A stretch of 64,000 nucleotides of DNA from Methylobacter sp. S3L5C (GTDB lineage Bacteria; Pseudomonadota; Gammaproteobacteria; Methylococcales; Methylomonadaceae), in NCBI RefSeq assembly GCF_022788635.1, contig NZ_CP076024.1, positions 1,984,001 to 2,048,000 on the forward strand, in the 5' to 3' direction. The notes beneath the pieces are model-generated. The model searched no databases. It was not told the DNA's origin and saw nothing but the letters and a program-made list of their open reading frames with translations. Both the position numbers and the translations under genes were made by a program. Position 1 is the first letter of the stretch. Every line of letters starts with the position of its first letter. Below, piece after piece: positions 54,724-63,973 of the stretch.

Positions 54724-57700
54724 TGCGTATTCTGGCGATTAGAGGAAAAAACCTGGCCAGTCTTGCGGAGCCTTTTGAGATTTTATTGGATGAAGGCCCG
54801 TTGCAAACAGCCGGTTTGTTTGCAATTACCGGTCCTACGGGTGCCGGTAAAAGCACCATTCTGGATGCTCTGTGTCTGGCTTTATATGACAAAATGCCGC
54901 GCTTGCCGGATGGTCATGGTTTTGCGGTAGGGCACCGGGATGAAGATGAAAGCTTGCGCGTTAACAGTACTGATGTACGCTCTATCTTGCGTCGCGGTAC
55001 CAGCACAGCTTATGCCGAAGTTGATTTTATCGGCAAAGACAAGCACCACTATCGGGCGCGCTGGGAAGTTAGTAAAGCACGAGGTAAAGCTAACGGCAGA
55101 TTGCAGGCGCAGGAAGTTATACTGAGCAAGATTGATAGCGGTCAGCGGATTGGTCAGGGCAAAAGAAACACCCTGGAAGCCATCAGTGAATTAATTGATC
55201 TTAATTTCGATCAATTTCGTCGTTCTGTGTTGTTGGCTCAAGGTGATTTTGCCGCATTTTTAAAAGCCAAAAAAGATGAACGTTCCAGTTTGTTGGAACG
55301 TATAACCGGCACGGATATTTATTCCGAGCTATCAATTGAAGCCTTCGAGCGGGCCAGAACAGAAAAAGAAGCCTTAAACCGGATTACCGGTCTTATGCAG
55401 AACCAGCTTCCGTTGGACAACGAGGCGCGTTTAAACCTTGAGCAGCAGCGGGATCAATTTAGCCTGCAATTAACTGAACTGGATTTGCAAATTAGTGGCA
55501 ATCAAAAAATCATCGACTGGTATGTTTTACTTAAAAAATATCAACAAGCCCAACAGTTAGCTATTGAAGATCATACGACTCAGCAACAGCGTTGGGATAG
55601 CGCTGAAGCTGAACGCCTGTTGATCCAAAAAATTGCCGCTGTGCAGCCGTTAAGGCCGTTGTTAAGCCATTATAAATCAGCAAATGATGATTATCTGGCA
55701 GCAGAAAAAACGCTTAAGCATACCAGTCAGTTGCAAGTAACCGCTGAAAGTTCATTGCAAACGATCAAAGCCCAACTGGCCCTTCTGTTTGACCAATTGC
55801 AAGTCGCTGAACAACAACAACAGCAAGCACAACCGTTGTTAAAAACGGCACGGGATTTGGATACACGTCTTGATGTTGTTCAAAGCGCTATTAATACGTT
55901 AACCTCCGAAGAACTTAATCTCAATAAGGCTCTGCAAACTGCCCGGCAACAACACCAATCTTTACTAAAACAACAGACTGAAAAAGCTGCAACATTGGCA
56001 CAATTAACCGCTTGGCTGGAGCAAAATCAGGCACTTAAACCTATCGCCGCCGAGTGGAATCGCTGGGAAGGCGAGCTGGAACGTTATCAACGTCTCAATG
56101 CCGAGAAAACCGCCGAGGCTTTACAAGCTCAAAACTTAAAAGGACTGGCTGATAAAAACGAGCTGGCTCTTGCAAGCTTAAAAATAGCGATTGATGAAAA
56201 TCGCCAGCAACAGGAGCAGGAGTTAACCGTGCTTGAGCAATTGAAAGGGCAGGGTAGTGAGCAGTCGCTTGAGGTTTTATATCAACAAAAAGAGTCACTT
56301 GAAGGTAGCGCACAAGTATTGAACAGTGCGTTGGGTTTGGCTACTCAAGCACTGGAATTACAACAGAGTATAAAACAGGATACCGAGAATCTAATCGCTA
56401 CCGAGCAGCTTATTAGTAATACGACTGAACAATTGCAAACAGTCACAGGGCAACAACTCAGTAACGAGCTGGTGCTTGAGGAAGCCAAAAAAGCGCTGGA
56501 CTTGATTCAGGCAAGTACCCATAAAAATGCCGGGCAATTTCGCCAGTTATTAATTAAAGATCAGCCTTGTCCGGTTTGTGGTGCACTTGAGCATCCCTGG
56601 AAAGACCAGGATCATATTGACAGTAACTTATCTCCAAACTTAGATTCGGGAACCATGGCCGCTTTCTTTAATGAACAAACAACTGCCCAGTCAGGCCGGG
56701 TTAAGGAGTTGCAAAGCCTGAAAGAAGCGCTCATTAAAAGTAATGCAGAATTAAATAAAACGCTGGTACAGGTTCGGGAGACCCAACAAATCTATGCAAC
56801 GTCTTTACCACAAGCACAGACAAAGCAGGAATTATTAGGCAATGAGTGGCGTGCTTTAGACTTTACTGATAAACCGGATGTTTTGCTAACCGATGTTGCA
56901 CTTTTACCGTTACTGAATACGCGTAATGAAAAACTGATGAGTGCGTTGGCGCTTATCAAAGCCCAAGAAAAAACTGCACTTGAATTACAAAGGCAGATAA
57001 AAACTGCCCAAGAAAGCTTTGATATAACCAAGCTGAAAACAGAAAATTTGGTTAACGACTATACCGAACTCGATAAGCAACTTGCCAAGTACAAAGCGGA
57101 TTTCGATCATATCAGTGCTACTATTTTGCAACAGGAAAAACAACTGCAAGCCATTGTTGATGTATTGCAGGTGCCGTTTGCGCAACTGGAAAACTGGCGG
57201 GGTTATTTACAAAATTCTTTTGCTGAATTAAAGGCAAAGGCGCAAAAGTTTCAACAAATCGAACTGGCGCTTGCCAGCGAAACAACCGCGTTGGTTGACA
57301 TAACTCAAGATGAAAAACTGATTGCGCAGACTTTGACACAGTGCCTGCAATCTTATCAAGGCAAACAAACTGAAATCAAGGGTAAATCACAAGAAAAACT
57401 GGCCTTGTCAACCCAGCGTGATGGCCTGTTGCCGAAGGATGCTTCGGGAGCCAAATGTTCAGCGGACAGTTTCGAGCAAACTATTAATCAAGCGCTACTC
57501 AACGCAAAAGCTGCTCATCAACAAGCCGGTAATACTTCCATGCAACTGGAAAAGGAGTTGGCCAGCCTGCAACAACAGCAACAGCACTGGCAACTTGAGG
57601 CTACGCGTAGACAAAATAACCGGGAAACGGCATTAACCACACTTAATGCGGCGCTGGAAAAACACAGTATTACTGTTGAGCAGTTAACTGAATTGCTTAA

Positions 57701-58505
57701 ACACGACGAAGTGTGGCTGACCGAACAGAAAACCAAGATGCAGGTTTTGGAGCAGGCTTTGCAGGAATCGACGACTTTGTTAAAAATCAAAGCCGAAGAC
57801 TGTCGTCAACATGAAAGTCAGGCAGTTGAGATAACCGAGGAAATCGCCAACCAAACAGCGGCTGAATTACAGTTGCAACAACAAAATCTGGGTTCACAGA
57901 AAGAAGAACAAGTCTTGTTGCTTCGGGAAGATGATAAAAAGATTGCCGCCAGTAGCCATCTAAAAGTCGAGCTGGAAACCCAACAAAATTGCTGGCAACA
58001 ATGGGAAAGTCTGAATGAATTGATAGGCTCCAGCAATGGCGCAAAATTTCGGGTATTTGCCCAGAGCTTAACCCTGGAAGCCTTGCTGGCGCACAGTAAT
58101 CAACATCTTGAAGACTTTGCCAAACGCTACCACTTACAGCGCGTACCCGGCAGTGATCTGGAATTGCAGATTATAGATCGGGATATGGCTGATGATGTGC
58201 GTAGCGTGCACAGCCTGTCCGGTGGCGAAAGTTTTCTGGTCTCTCTGGCATTGGCCTTGGGATTGGCATCGCTATCCTCCAACAGAACCCAGGTTGAATC
58301 ACTGTTTATCGACGAAGGCTTCGGCAGCCTTGATCCTGAAACGCTGGATATCGCCATCGCCAGTCTGGACACCTTGCAAGCCTTGGGTCGAAAAGTCGGT
58401 ATTATCTCGCATGTGCCTATTCTGGTTGAACGTATTGGTGCCAAAGTCGTGGTTGAAAAACAGGGCGGTGGACGCAGTAGTGTTGTGATTGTTGGGGGGT
58501 ATTGA
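54723..58505 (+). CDS. sbcC: Nuclease SbcCD subunit C
   Basis: The 1260-residue SMC/Rad50-like ATPase has an N-terminal Walker A (TGPTGAGKSTILDAL, about residue 36) and a long coiled coil. The zinc hook is CPVC (DQPCPVCGALEHP, about residue 620). The C-terminal signature is HSLSGGESFLVSLALALGL, and Walker B is LFIDEGFGSLDPE. The coiled coil is rich in Gln and Leu. With SbcD it makes the hairpin-cleaving nuclease. It begins on the last base of the sbcD stop. After the stop lies a region of dispersed repeats. Confidence 0.96.
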   Translation: MRILAIRGKNLASLAEPFEILLDEGPLQTAGLFAITGPTGAGKSTILDALCLALYDKMPRLPDGHGFAVGHRDEDESLRVNSTDVRSILRRGTSTAYAEVDFIGKDKHHYRARWEVSKARGKANGRLQAQEVILSKIDSGQRIGQGKRNTLEAISELIDLNFDQFRRSVLLAQGDFAAFLKAKKDERSSLLERITGTDIYSELSIEAFERARTEKEALNRITGLMQNQLPLDNEARLNLEQQRDQFSLQLTELDLQISGNQKIIDWYVLLKKYQQAQQLAIEDHTTQQQRWDSAEAERLLIQKIAAVQPLRPLLSHYKSANDDYLAAEKTLKHTSQLQVTAESSLQTIKAQLALLFDQLQVAEQQQQQAQPLLKTARDLDTRLDVVQSAINTLTSEELNLNKALQTARQQHQSLLKQQTEKAATLAQLTAWLEQNQALKPIAAEWNRWEGELERYQRLNAEKTAEALQAQNLKGLADKNELALASLKIAIDENRQQQEQELTVLEQLKGQGSEQSLEVLYQQKESLEGSAQVLNSALGLATQALELQQSIKQDTENLIATEQLISNTTEQLQTVTGQQLSNELVLEEAKKALDLIQASTHKNAGQFRQLLIKDQPCPVCGALEHPWKDQDHIDSNLSPNLDSGTMAAFFNEQTTAQSGRVKELQSLKEALIKSNAELNKTLVQVRETQQIYATSLPQAQTKQELLGNEWRALDFTDKPDVLLTDVALLPLLNTRNEKLMSALALIKAQEKTALELQRQIKTAQESFDITKLKTENLVNDYTELDKQLAKYKADFDHISATILQQEKQLQAIVDVLQVPFAQLENWRGYLQNSFAELKAKAQKFQQIELALASETTALVDITQDEKLIAQTLTQCLQSYQGKQTEIKGKSQEKLALSTQRDGLLPKDASGAKCSADSFEQTINQALLNAKAAHQQAGNTSMQLEKELASLQQQQQHWQLEATRRQNNRETALTTLNAALEKHSITVEQLTELLKHDEVWLTEQKTKMQVLEQALQESTTLLKIKAEDCRQHESQAVEITEEIANQTAAELQLQQQNLGSQKEEQVLLLREDDKKIAASSHLKVELETQQNCWQQWESLNELIGSSNGAKFRVFAQSLTLEALLAHSNQHLEDFAKRYHLQRVPGSDLELQIIDRDMADDVRSVHSLSGGESFLVSLALALGLASLSSNRTQVESLFIDEGFGSLDPETLDIAIASLDTLQALGRKVGIISHVPILVERIGAKVVVEKQGGGRSSVVIVGGY

Positions 58506-58892
58506 TGAGGTTGGCAGTACCCTTCAAGGCTGACAAGCAAAAGCCAGTGTCCACGAAAGACACGAAAAGCACGAAAAAAGACACGAAGTTATTGTTTGCG
58601 CTGATCCCCAATTTCCTGATTGGTAAATCAGATGGCGAAGCCCCAGCTTTGCGAAACAAGAAGCTGGAGCTTTCACAACCTGATTCCCAAGTTTGACTTG
58701 GGAACTGGCAATAGCCTCGATGTAGTAAAACGGAATCAAAGAATTGGGTTCGATTATTCTCGATTCCAGTATCCCACATCGTGGCTGCTTGCTATATTTA
58801 ACTTGGGATCGGTTTTTGAGCGTAAAATAACAAATGTAGTTTTACCGTTAAAAGTAATCAACCATCGTTTTTTAACCAGAGGAGTTACCTAA
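58506..58892. other. Intergenic region with dispersed repeats
   Basis: No gene was supported in 387 bp. It contains a CACGAA repeat (58549-58587) and a short inverted repeat TTCCCAAGT/ACTTGGGAA near 58682-58703, related in sequence to the palindrome after cydC. Confidence 0.6.
58549..58587. repeat. Dispersed CACGAA repeat, copy f
   Basis: GTCCACGAAAGACACGAAAA followed by GCACGAAAAAAGACACGAAG: four CACGAA words at 9-13-bp spacing. It is the longest copy in the window. Confidence 0.85.
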
Positions 58893-59951
58893 ATGAAACC
58901 AAAAGCTATTAATCATATTGTATGCAGCGCATTGGCTGTCGTAACGTTGGGACTTGCTGCGGGGCAGTATGCCGATGCTTGCACAAGGATATTATGGAAC
59001 GACAACAAGTTGGCAGTCGTGGTATCGCGGACTATGGATTGGCCGGAATCAACCGAGCCGGTTCTTACGGTTTTTCCTCGCGGCATTAAGCGTAACGGTG
59101 GACATTTCGGGCCGGTGGAGGTCGTCAAAGATAATCCCCTAACCTGGAAAAGCCAATATGGAAGTCTGGTCACGACAATATATGGTGTGGGTACCGCTGA
59201 TGGCTTCAATGAACGTGGCTTGGCGGCTCATATGTTGTTCTTTAACGCCGCCGATTTTGGCTCTCGTGATTCAGGTAAACCGGGACTCAACGGAGGTCTT
59301 TGGGCGCAGTATCTCTTGGATCAAGCGGCGACAGTCAACGAAGCTCTGGCGTTACTCGATAAGGTGCAAATCGTGATGACGGAGGCAAGAGGAACCAAAA
59401 CTACCGTCCACCTTGCTATTGAGGATGCTAGTGGTGATTCCGCCATCATCGAGTACATTGATGGCAAGCAGGTCGTTCATCACGGTCGTGAGTTTAAGAT
59501 AATGACGAATGATCCTTCCTATGACGAGCAACTGGCATTGCTGAAACAACTGGATTTTTCCAAGCCCAGCAGCGATACGCCTCTGCCCGGCAATGTCAGG
59601 CCTACCGATCGTTTTCAGCGTGCCAGTTACTTTTCGGCGATGCTGCCTGAGCCCAAAACCGAGCGTGAAGCTGTGGCTGGCGTGCTAGCTATTGCCCGTA
59701 ATGTTTCAGTTCCTTTTGGTGCGCCTTATAAAGGTTTCGGAATCTACAACACCGAGTACCGGACAGTGATCGATCTCACCAATAAGCGTTACTTCTTCGA
59801 GTTAACGACCAGTCCGAACGTGATTTGGGCAGAACTGACCAACTTCAAGCTGACTGCAGGTGCGCCTGTCATGGTTCTGAGTCCGGACAATATCAAGCTT
59901 TCGGGAGAAGTATCAGGAAAATTCCGCAAATTGGCGAAAGCGCCTTTTTGA
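58893..59951 (+). CDS. Choloylglycine-hydrolase-like Ntn hydrolase, exported
   Basis: The 352-residue protein has a signal peptide (about residues 1-29) ending just before the catalytic Cys (YADACTRILWND). The N-terminal nucleophile family pattern continues with Arg in CTRI, Asp in SRTMDWP, Asn in GFNERGLAAH and GGLWAQYLLD. Relatives include bile-salt and penicillin V amidases and acyl-homoserine-lactone amidases. Export and removal of the signal would free the Cys, as the Ntn mechanism requires. A methanotroph has no bile salts, so N-acyl-homoserine lactones or lipid amides are more likely substrates. GAGGAG precedes the ATG. The next gene starts 54 bp later. Confidence 0.88.
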   Translation: MKPKAINHIVCSALAVVTLGLAAGQYADACTRILWNDNKLAVVVSRTMDWPESTEPVLTVFPRGIKRNGGHFGPVEVVKDNPLTWKSQYGSLVTTIYGVGTADGFNERGLAAHMLFFNAADFGSRDSGKPGLNGGLWAQYLLDQAATVNEALALLDKVQIVMTEARGTKTTVHLAIEDASGDSAIIEYIDGKQVVHHGREFKIMTNDPSYDEQLALLKQLDFSKPSSDTPLPGNVRPTDRFQRASYFSAMLPEPKTEREAVAGVLAIARNVSVPFGAPYKGFGIYNTEYRTVIDLTNKRYFFELTTSPNVIWAELTNFKLTAGAPVMVLSPDNIKLSGEVSGKFRKLAKAPF

Positions 59952-60005
59952 TGCCGCCCTTTGTTCCGGGTAATAACTTTCTTGATACTGTGTTAAAAGT
60001 TAAAG

Positions 60006-60359
60006 ATGTTTGAATTCAAGCACGAAAAATTGGCTCCACTATCCGTTTTTGTCAAAAGAATGGCGGTGTCTGCTGCGATGGCGGGCATCCTGATTGCCGT
60101 TGCTTTATTGATTGGTATTATGGGTTATCATCACCTTGCCGGACTTGATTGGGTTGATTCCATTCTGGAGGCCTCCATGATTCTGGGCGGAATGGGGCCT
60201 GTCAATCCCTTGGTTACAACGGGAGCAAAAATGTTTGCTGCCGGTTATGCGCTTTTTAGCGGGTTGGTATTTATAGCTATAATGGGGATTGTGGTTGCGC
60301 CCATAACGCATCGGATGCTGCATCAATTTCATATTGACGATGAGGATTTGAAACGATGA
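60006..60359 (+). CDS. Small two-helix membrane protein, ion-channel-like
   Basis: The 117-residue protein has two membrane helices (about residues 23-47 and 77-100). A short hydrophobic glycine-rich loop lies between them (SMILGGMGPVNPLVTTGAKM). The layout is like the pore-loop unit of two-helix channels, but the potassium selectivity sequence is not present. The C-terminal tail is His/Asp-rich. It could also be unrelated to channels. It follows the Ntn hydrolase by 54 bp and may be cotranscribed. Confidence 0.65.
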   Translation: MFEFKHEKLAPLSVFVKRMAVSAAMAGILIAVALLIGIMGYHHLAGLDWVDSILEASMILGGMGPVNPLVTTGAKMFAAGYALFSGLVFIAIMGIVVAPITHRMLHQFHIDDEDLKR

Positions 60360-60755
60360 AGTTTGGCTCTCGCTTGAAGTAAATTTGTTCCGGCATTTAC
60401 TGATTATTGCAAGATTTTGGACAGTTTTGCTTTGCTTTGATTAAAATCAACTATCGTAATGTGCATCGTAAACTAATTTTTACTATGTTCTTCAACGCAC
60501 AGATCAAGTCTGGTCTTGCGTGTAGAATCTACAACCAGTGATCAGAAATAGTATTCTGCACCTCATTCATGAATAACTCATCAGCATCAGCGGTGCTGTG
60601 GCTTTAAGTGGCAAAGTTGTTCATGTTGATAAAAGTCCTGCTTTATTTAATGGGCTAGCAGTGCTAAAGTAATGACTTATCAAATTGCTGGGTATTTATT
60701 TTTAATAGCCGGTAGTAAAATCGATTTTTTTAACCTTTTTATTGAGGACTCTCAA
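60360..60755. other. Intergenic region upstream of sodB
   Basis: No supported gene. It holds a perfect FNR/Anr-type site (60437-60450). The sodB promoter should lie in the last 200 bp. A stop-free stretch ending at 60672 has no recognisable family. Confidence 0.5.
60437..60450. promoter_or_regulatory. FNR/Anr-type binding site
   Basis: TTGATTAAAATCAA matches the TTGAT-N4-ATCAA consensus exactly. It is 78 bp after the two-helix gene and 306 bp before sodB, so it is not in the usual position for either gene. Confidence 0.5.
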
Positions 60756-61337
60756 ATGGCTTTCGAACTTCCTGCTTTACCTTATGCTAAAAATGCATTG
60801 GCACCACATATTTCAGAAGAAACTTTAGAGTACCATTACGGTAAACATCACCAAACTTATGTGACCAATCTGAATAATCTTGTTCCAGGAACAGAGTTTG
60901 ACGGCTTGTCTCTGGAAGAAGTTATGGTTAAATCTTCAGGCCCCATTTTTAATAATGCAGCACAAGTCTGGAATCACAGCTTTTATTGGAATTGCCTGAC
61001 TCCAAATGGCGGCGGCGAAGCAACAGGTGAATTAGCGACTGCAATTAACGCTACCTTTGGTTCTTTTGCAAAATTTAAAGAAGAATTTACAAAATGCGCA
61101 GTAACCACTTTTGGTTCAGGTTGGGCATGGTTGGTCAAAAATGCTGATGGCAGTTTGGCATTGGTAAGCACCAGCAACGCTGCTTGCCCATTAACAGCAG
61201 GACAAACGCCTTTATTGACTTGTGATGTTTGGGAACACGCTTATTACATTGATTACCGTAATGCACGTCCAGCCTATCTGGAAGCATTTTGGGCATTAGT
61301 TAACTGGGATTTTGCTCAAGCAAATTATTCAGCTTAA
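60756..61337 (+). CDS. sodB: Superoxide dismutase, Fe type
   Basis: The 193-residue enzyme converts superoxide to O2 and H2O2. Metal ligands are visible as His in [10 protein letters not shown], His in [10 protein letters not shown] and Asp/His in [11 protein letters not shown]. The [19 protein letters not shown] and FGSGWAWLV stretches point to the iron-dependent cytoplasmic enzyme. The open frame extends to 60672, but [20 protein letters not shown] is the family start and TGAGGA lies just upstream of ATG 60756. A strong terminator follows the stop codon. Confidence 0.97.
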   Translation: MAFELPALPYAKNALAPHISEETLEYHYGKHHQTYVTNLNNLVPGTEFDGLSLEEVMVKSSGPIFNNAAQVWNHSFYWNCLTPNGGGEATGELATAINATFGSFAKFKEEFTKCAVTTFGSGWAWLVKNADGSLALVSTSNAACPLTAGQTPLLTCDVWEHAYYIDYRNARPAYLEAFWALVNWDFAQANYSA

Positions 61338-61344
61338 TTCAATA

Positions 61345-61382
61345 AAAAAGCCTTCTGTCTCTTTTGATGCAGAAGGCTTTTT
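61345..61382 (+). terminator. Intrinsic terminator of sodB
   Basis: A 13-bp stem pairs AAAAAGCCTTCTG (61345-61357) with CAGAAGGCTTTTT (61370-61382). It has a 12-nt loop and ends in a T-run. Confidence 0.95.
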
Positions 61383-61503
61383 GCACTACTGAAGGTTTGG
61401 GTTAATGGTTGTTGTCATTTGCTCAAAACCTTTAATTCAAATAATATTTTATCGATAGTTGCTGTAATAACTACCGCCATAAAATTTATCACAGGTAAAA
61501 ATC

Positions 61504-62007
61504 ATGATTAAAAAGCTGATGCTTTTAGGGGCTTTTCTGCCTACGATCGTTTGTGCTGAAGTTTCAATACCTGAGCAACTCAAACCACCTGTTGGTAATC
61601 GTCCTGTTTTAACGGTGGATGCGAAAGGTGATCAGATCTATCAATGCTCATTAAACGACAGCGTTTATTCCTGGCAATTACTGGCACCTGATGCGAAGTT
61701 ATTTGATAGCCAAGGACAGATTGCAGGTAAGCATTATGCCGGTCCTGTTTGGGAATACAAGGATGGCAGTCAAGTTGTGGGACGCGTGCTGAATAAAATC
61801 GATGTTGCACCAGAGACTTCTATTTCCTGGTTACTGGTTGAGATAATATCGAATAAAGATAAAGGTTTGTTTTCGGACGTGAGCTTTATAAACAGGGTTA
61901 ATACTAACGGAGGCTTGGCGCCTGTGTCGGGATGTGATTCAAATCATCTGGGTGCTGAAAAACGCGTGGCATATACCGCCAATTACATTTTTTATACTAA
62001 GAATTAA
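61504..62007 (+). CDS. DUF3455-family exported protein
   Basis: The 167-residue protein has a signal peptide (MIKKLMLLGAFLPTIVCAEV). Mature segments typical of DUF3455 are GDQIYQCS, WQLLAPDAKLFDSQGQIAGKHYAGPVWE and TNGGLAPVSGCD. Two Cys residues (in YQCS and SGCD) could form a disulphide. Members are small secreted proteins of unknown function found in bacteria and fungi. The gene stands alone and its 3' end overlaps the convergent panE-like gene by 11 bp. Confidence 0.9.
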   Translation: MIKKLMLLGAFLPTIVCAEVSIPEQLKPPVGNRPVLTVDAKGDQIYQCSLNDSVYSWQLLAPDAKLFDSQGQIAGKHYAGPVWEYKDGSQVVGRVLNKIDVAPETSISWLLVEIISNKDKGLFSDVSFINRVNTNGGLAPVSGCDSNHLGAEKRVAYTANYIFYTKN

Positions 62008-62920
62008 GTTTTAGTTCCCTTAGTTTCATCAACGCATAGACCGATTCCAAATAAGGCGTTTCTATGCCTTCGCGTCTCGCTGCCCGTACCGCATTGCCTA
62101 TGATGGCTTCAGTTTCCATCGGCTGACCGTTTTCATAATCCAGTAGCATGCTGGTTTTATAAGGCGGCATGATGGCGGTGCTGGCGATATTAACGTCAAC
62201 TATATTATCACGCAGTTGATGGCCTACCGCTTTGGCTATACGGCAAACTTCCTGCATAATGCTGCGTACAAAAGCTTCCTGGGATTGCAGGATAGCCAGT
62301 GTTGGCAATCCTCCTGATAGCACCGACAAAGGATTAAAGGGCGCGTTCCAGACACATTTTTTCCAGCGTTCGGTAACAATAGCTTCGGTCGCCGTGCAGT
62401 CAATACCAGCTTGTCTGAATAACTCACAAAGATGTGCTGTTTTATCACTAACAAAGCCCGGTAAATTACCTAAAGCCAGTCGGCCATAAGCCAGATGTAA
62501 TATTTTGCCTTTCCCTATTCGATTGGAACAAATAAAGGCCAGACCGCTAATGATTTCGTTATCAGGAAAAGCGTCGACAATTTCCTGCTCAATCTCTACG
62601 CCATTCTGGATAAATACAATCGCGGTATTGGCGCTCACTGCCTGGCGTATCAATGCCACCCGATCCACTGAGGGGACAACTTTGGTACAAAGTAAAACGT
62701 AATCGGCTGTGCCTTGATAATCAGCGGTACTTTGTAGAACTTGTGACGGCGTAAAAGTCCAGGTTCCCAGTATATGGCTATTAATGTTAAAGCCAAATTG
62801 TTTGACCTGGTCATAATCAGAACGACAAACGACAGCAACTTCTGCGCCTGCTTTTTCAAGTAATGCACCGTAAAATGCGCCAATTGCACCGGCTCCAATA
62901 ATGAGAACTTTAGTCGTCAT
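61997..62920 (-). CDS. panE: 2-dehydropantoate 2-reductase family protein
   Basis: The 307-residue NADPH-dependent ketopantoate reductase catalyses the second step of pantothenate synthesis. The N-terminal Rossmann motif is VLIIGAGAIGAFYGALLEKAG. The active-site Lys is in WKKCVWNAPFNPLSVLSGG, and a conserved Glu is in the C-terminal helical domain (TSMLLDYENGQPMETEAI). Paralogues with other keto-acid substrates exist, so panE is the best name but not certain. It overlaps hda by 11 bp on the same strand. Confidence 0.85.
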   Translation of the reverse strand: MTTKVLIIGAGAIGAFYGALLEKAGAEVAVVCRSDYDQVKQFGFNINSHILGTWTFTPSQVLQSTADYQGTADYVLLCTKVVPSVDRVALIRQAVSANTAIVFIQNGVEIEQEIVDAFPDNEIISGLAFICSNRIGKGKILHLAYGRLALGNLPGFVSDKTAHLCELFRQAGIDCTATEAIVTERWKKCVWNAPFNPLSVLSGGLPTLAILQSQEAFVRSIMQEVCRIAKAVGHQLRDNIVDVNIASTAIMPPYKTSMLLDYENGQPMETEAIIGNAVRAARREGIETPYLESVYALMKLRELKLNS

Positions 62921-63623
62921 GAGGTTCTTCGCGAAGAATTTGCCTTAAAAACGGGATGGTTAATTTGCGTTTGGCAGCCAAGGATGCCTTATCCAGCCTT
63001 GTTAGCAGCGTCCATAATGAAGACAAGTTTCTGTCATAATGGGTGAGTAGAAAACGACCTGCTTTAGGCGATATTTCAAAGCCCATTTGGTCGGCTTTAA
63101 AAATTAACGCAGCGATTCTGTCATCATCAGATAAGGGTGGTATTTTTAAGGTCAGTCCCCAGTTAAGACGGGTTTTAAGATCAGGTAACCGGATGGCAAT
63201 TTCATTGGGAGGACAATCTGCCGATAAAATAAGCGTGTGGCCCTGATCACGATGCAGATTAAAGAAATTAAAAAAAGCCGTTTCCCACACAGAATCACCG
63301 GCGATGTGTTCGATATTATCGAAACAAACGATATCAAACTTATCCAGTCCTTTTAATAACGCAGGATCAGGCAGTTTCGAGGGCGATAGTGCAAAATAGA
63401 ATGAGCTCAGTTGCAGGCTTTGTGCCTGATGACAACAGGCTTGTAGCAAATGACTTTTACCCAGTCCTGCTTGGCCCCAGAGAAAAATCTGCGACTCACC
63501 GTTACCGGCAATACTTTTTTGTAAGTGATCAATGATTTCCAGATTACTACCGGGGAAAAAATCATCAAAAGTCTGGTTGGCCCTAAACTCGAAGTGTAAT
63601 GGCTGTTGTTTTGTTCTGGTCAT
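62910..63623 (-). CDS. hda: DnaA regulatory inactivator Hda
   Basis: The 237-residue AAA+ protein is related to DnaA domain III. An N-terminal clamp-binding motif QQPLHF is present, then Walker A LWGQAGLGKSHLLQACC, Walker B IVCFDNIEHIAGD and a sensor-like arginine region. On DNA-loaded beta clamp it stimulates hydrolysis of ATP bound to DnaA and so prevents re-initiation. The start overlaps the DUF2069 gene by 4 bp, as seen in other gammaproteobacteria. Confidence 0.95.
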   Translation of the reverse strand: MTRTKQQPLHFEFRANQTFDDFFPGSNLEIIDHLQKSIAGNGESQIFLWGQAGLGKSHLLQACCHQAQSLQLSSFYFALSPSKLPDPALLKGLDKFDIVCFDNIEHIAGDSVWETAFFNFFNLHRDQGHTLILSADCPPNEIAIRLPDLKTRLNWGLTLKIPPLSDDDRIAALIFKADQMGFEISPKAGRFLLTHYDRNLSSLWTLLTRLDKASLAAKRKLTIPFLRQILREEPHDD

Positions 63624-63973
63624 CCCTGTTTTCCTGAAAAATGTACATAGAGTGTTGTACCCAAAAACAACATGACACTGAGGATAAGTTCCAAACAGGG
63701 ATACAGGCGATTAGTCGTGCTGGCATAGGTTTCTATCGAGCCATGTAAAAAATATATCATGCTGACATAAGCCATCCAGTTGCAACTTCTGCGGTTACGG
63801 TTTAAAAAACCCCGTAATGGCAGTAACAACGGTGTCACGGTGATTAATAACATTACGGCAACCGGAAAGCGGGTAGAGGGCACCAACACTGTATTCCAGA
63901 GCATTAATAAGGTAAACAGGCCAAAAAAACCGGCCAATGCCATCGTGTGATAATAAACGGGTTTTATATTCAT
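63620..63973 (-). CDS. DUF2069-family inner membrane protein
   Basis: The 117-residue protein has about four hydrophobic helices (about residues 8-27, 33-50, 62-85 and 90-110). The WNTVLVPSTRFPVAV and MAYVSMIYFLHGSIETYAS stretches fit the DUF2069 membrane family, which commonly precedes hda in gammaproteobacteria. The ATG at 63973 lies 27 bp from the window end. Function unknown. Confidence 0.85.
   Translation of the reverse strand: MNIKPVYYHTMALAGFFGLFTLLMLWNTVLVPSTRFPVAVMLLITVTPLLLPLRGFLNRNRRSCNWMAYVSMIYFLHGSIETYASTTNRLYPCLELILSVMLFLGTTLYVHFSGKQG

Noticed and set aside
60580-60672. Stop-free stretch that reads like a protein end ([20 protein letters not shown])
   Set aside because: Short, with stops upstream and no matching family; too little to call a pseudogene.
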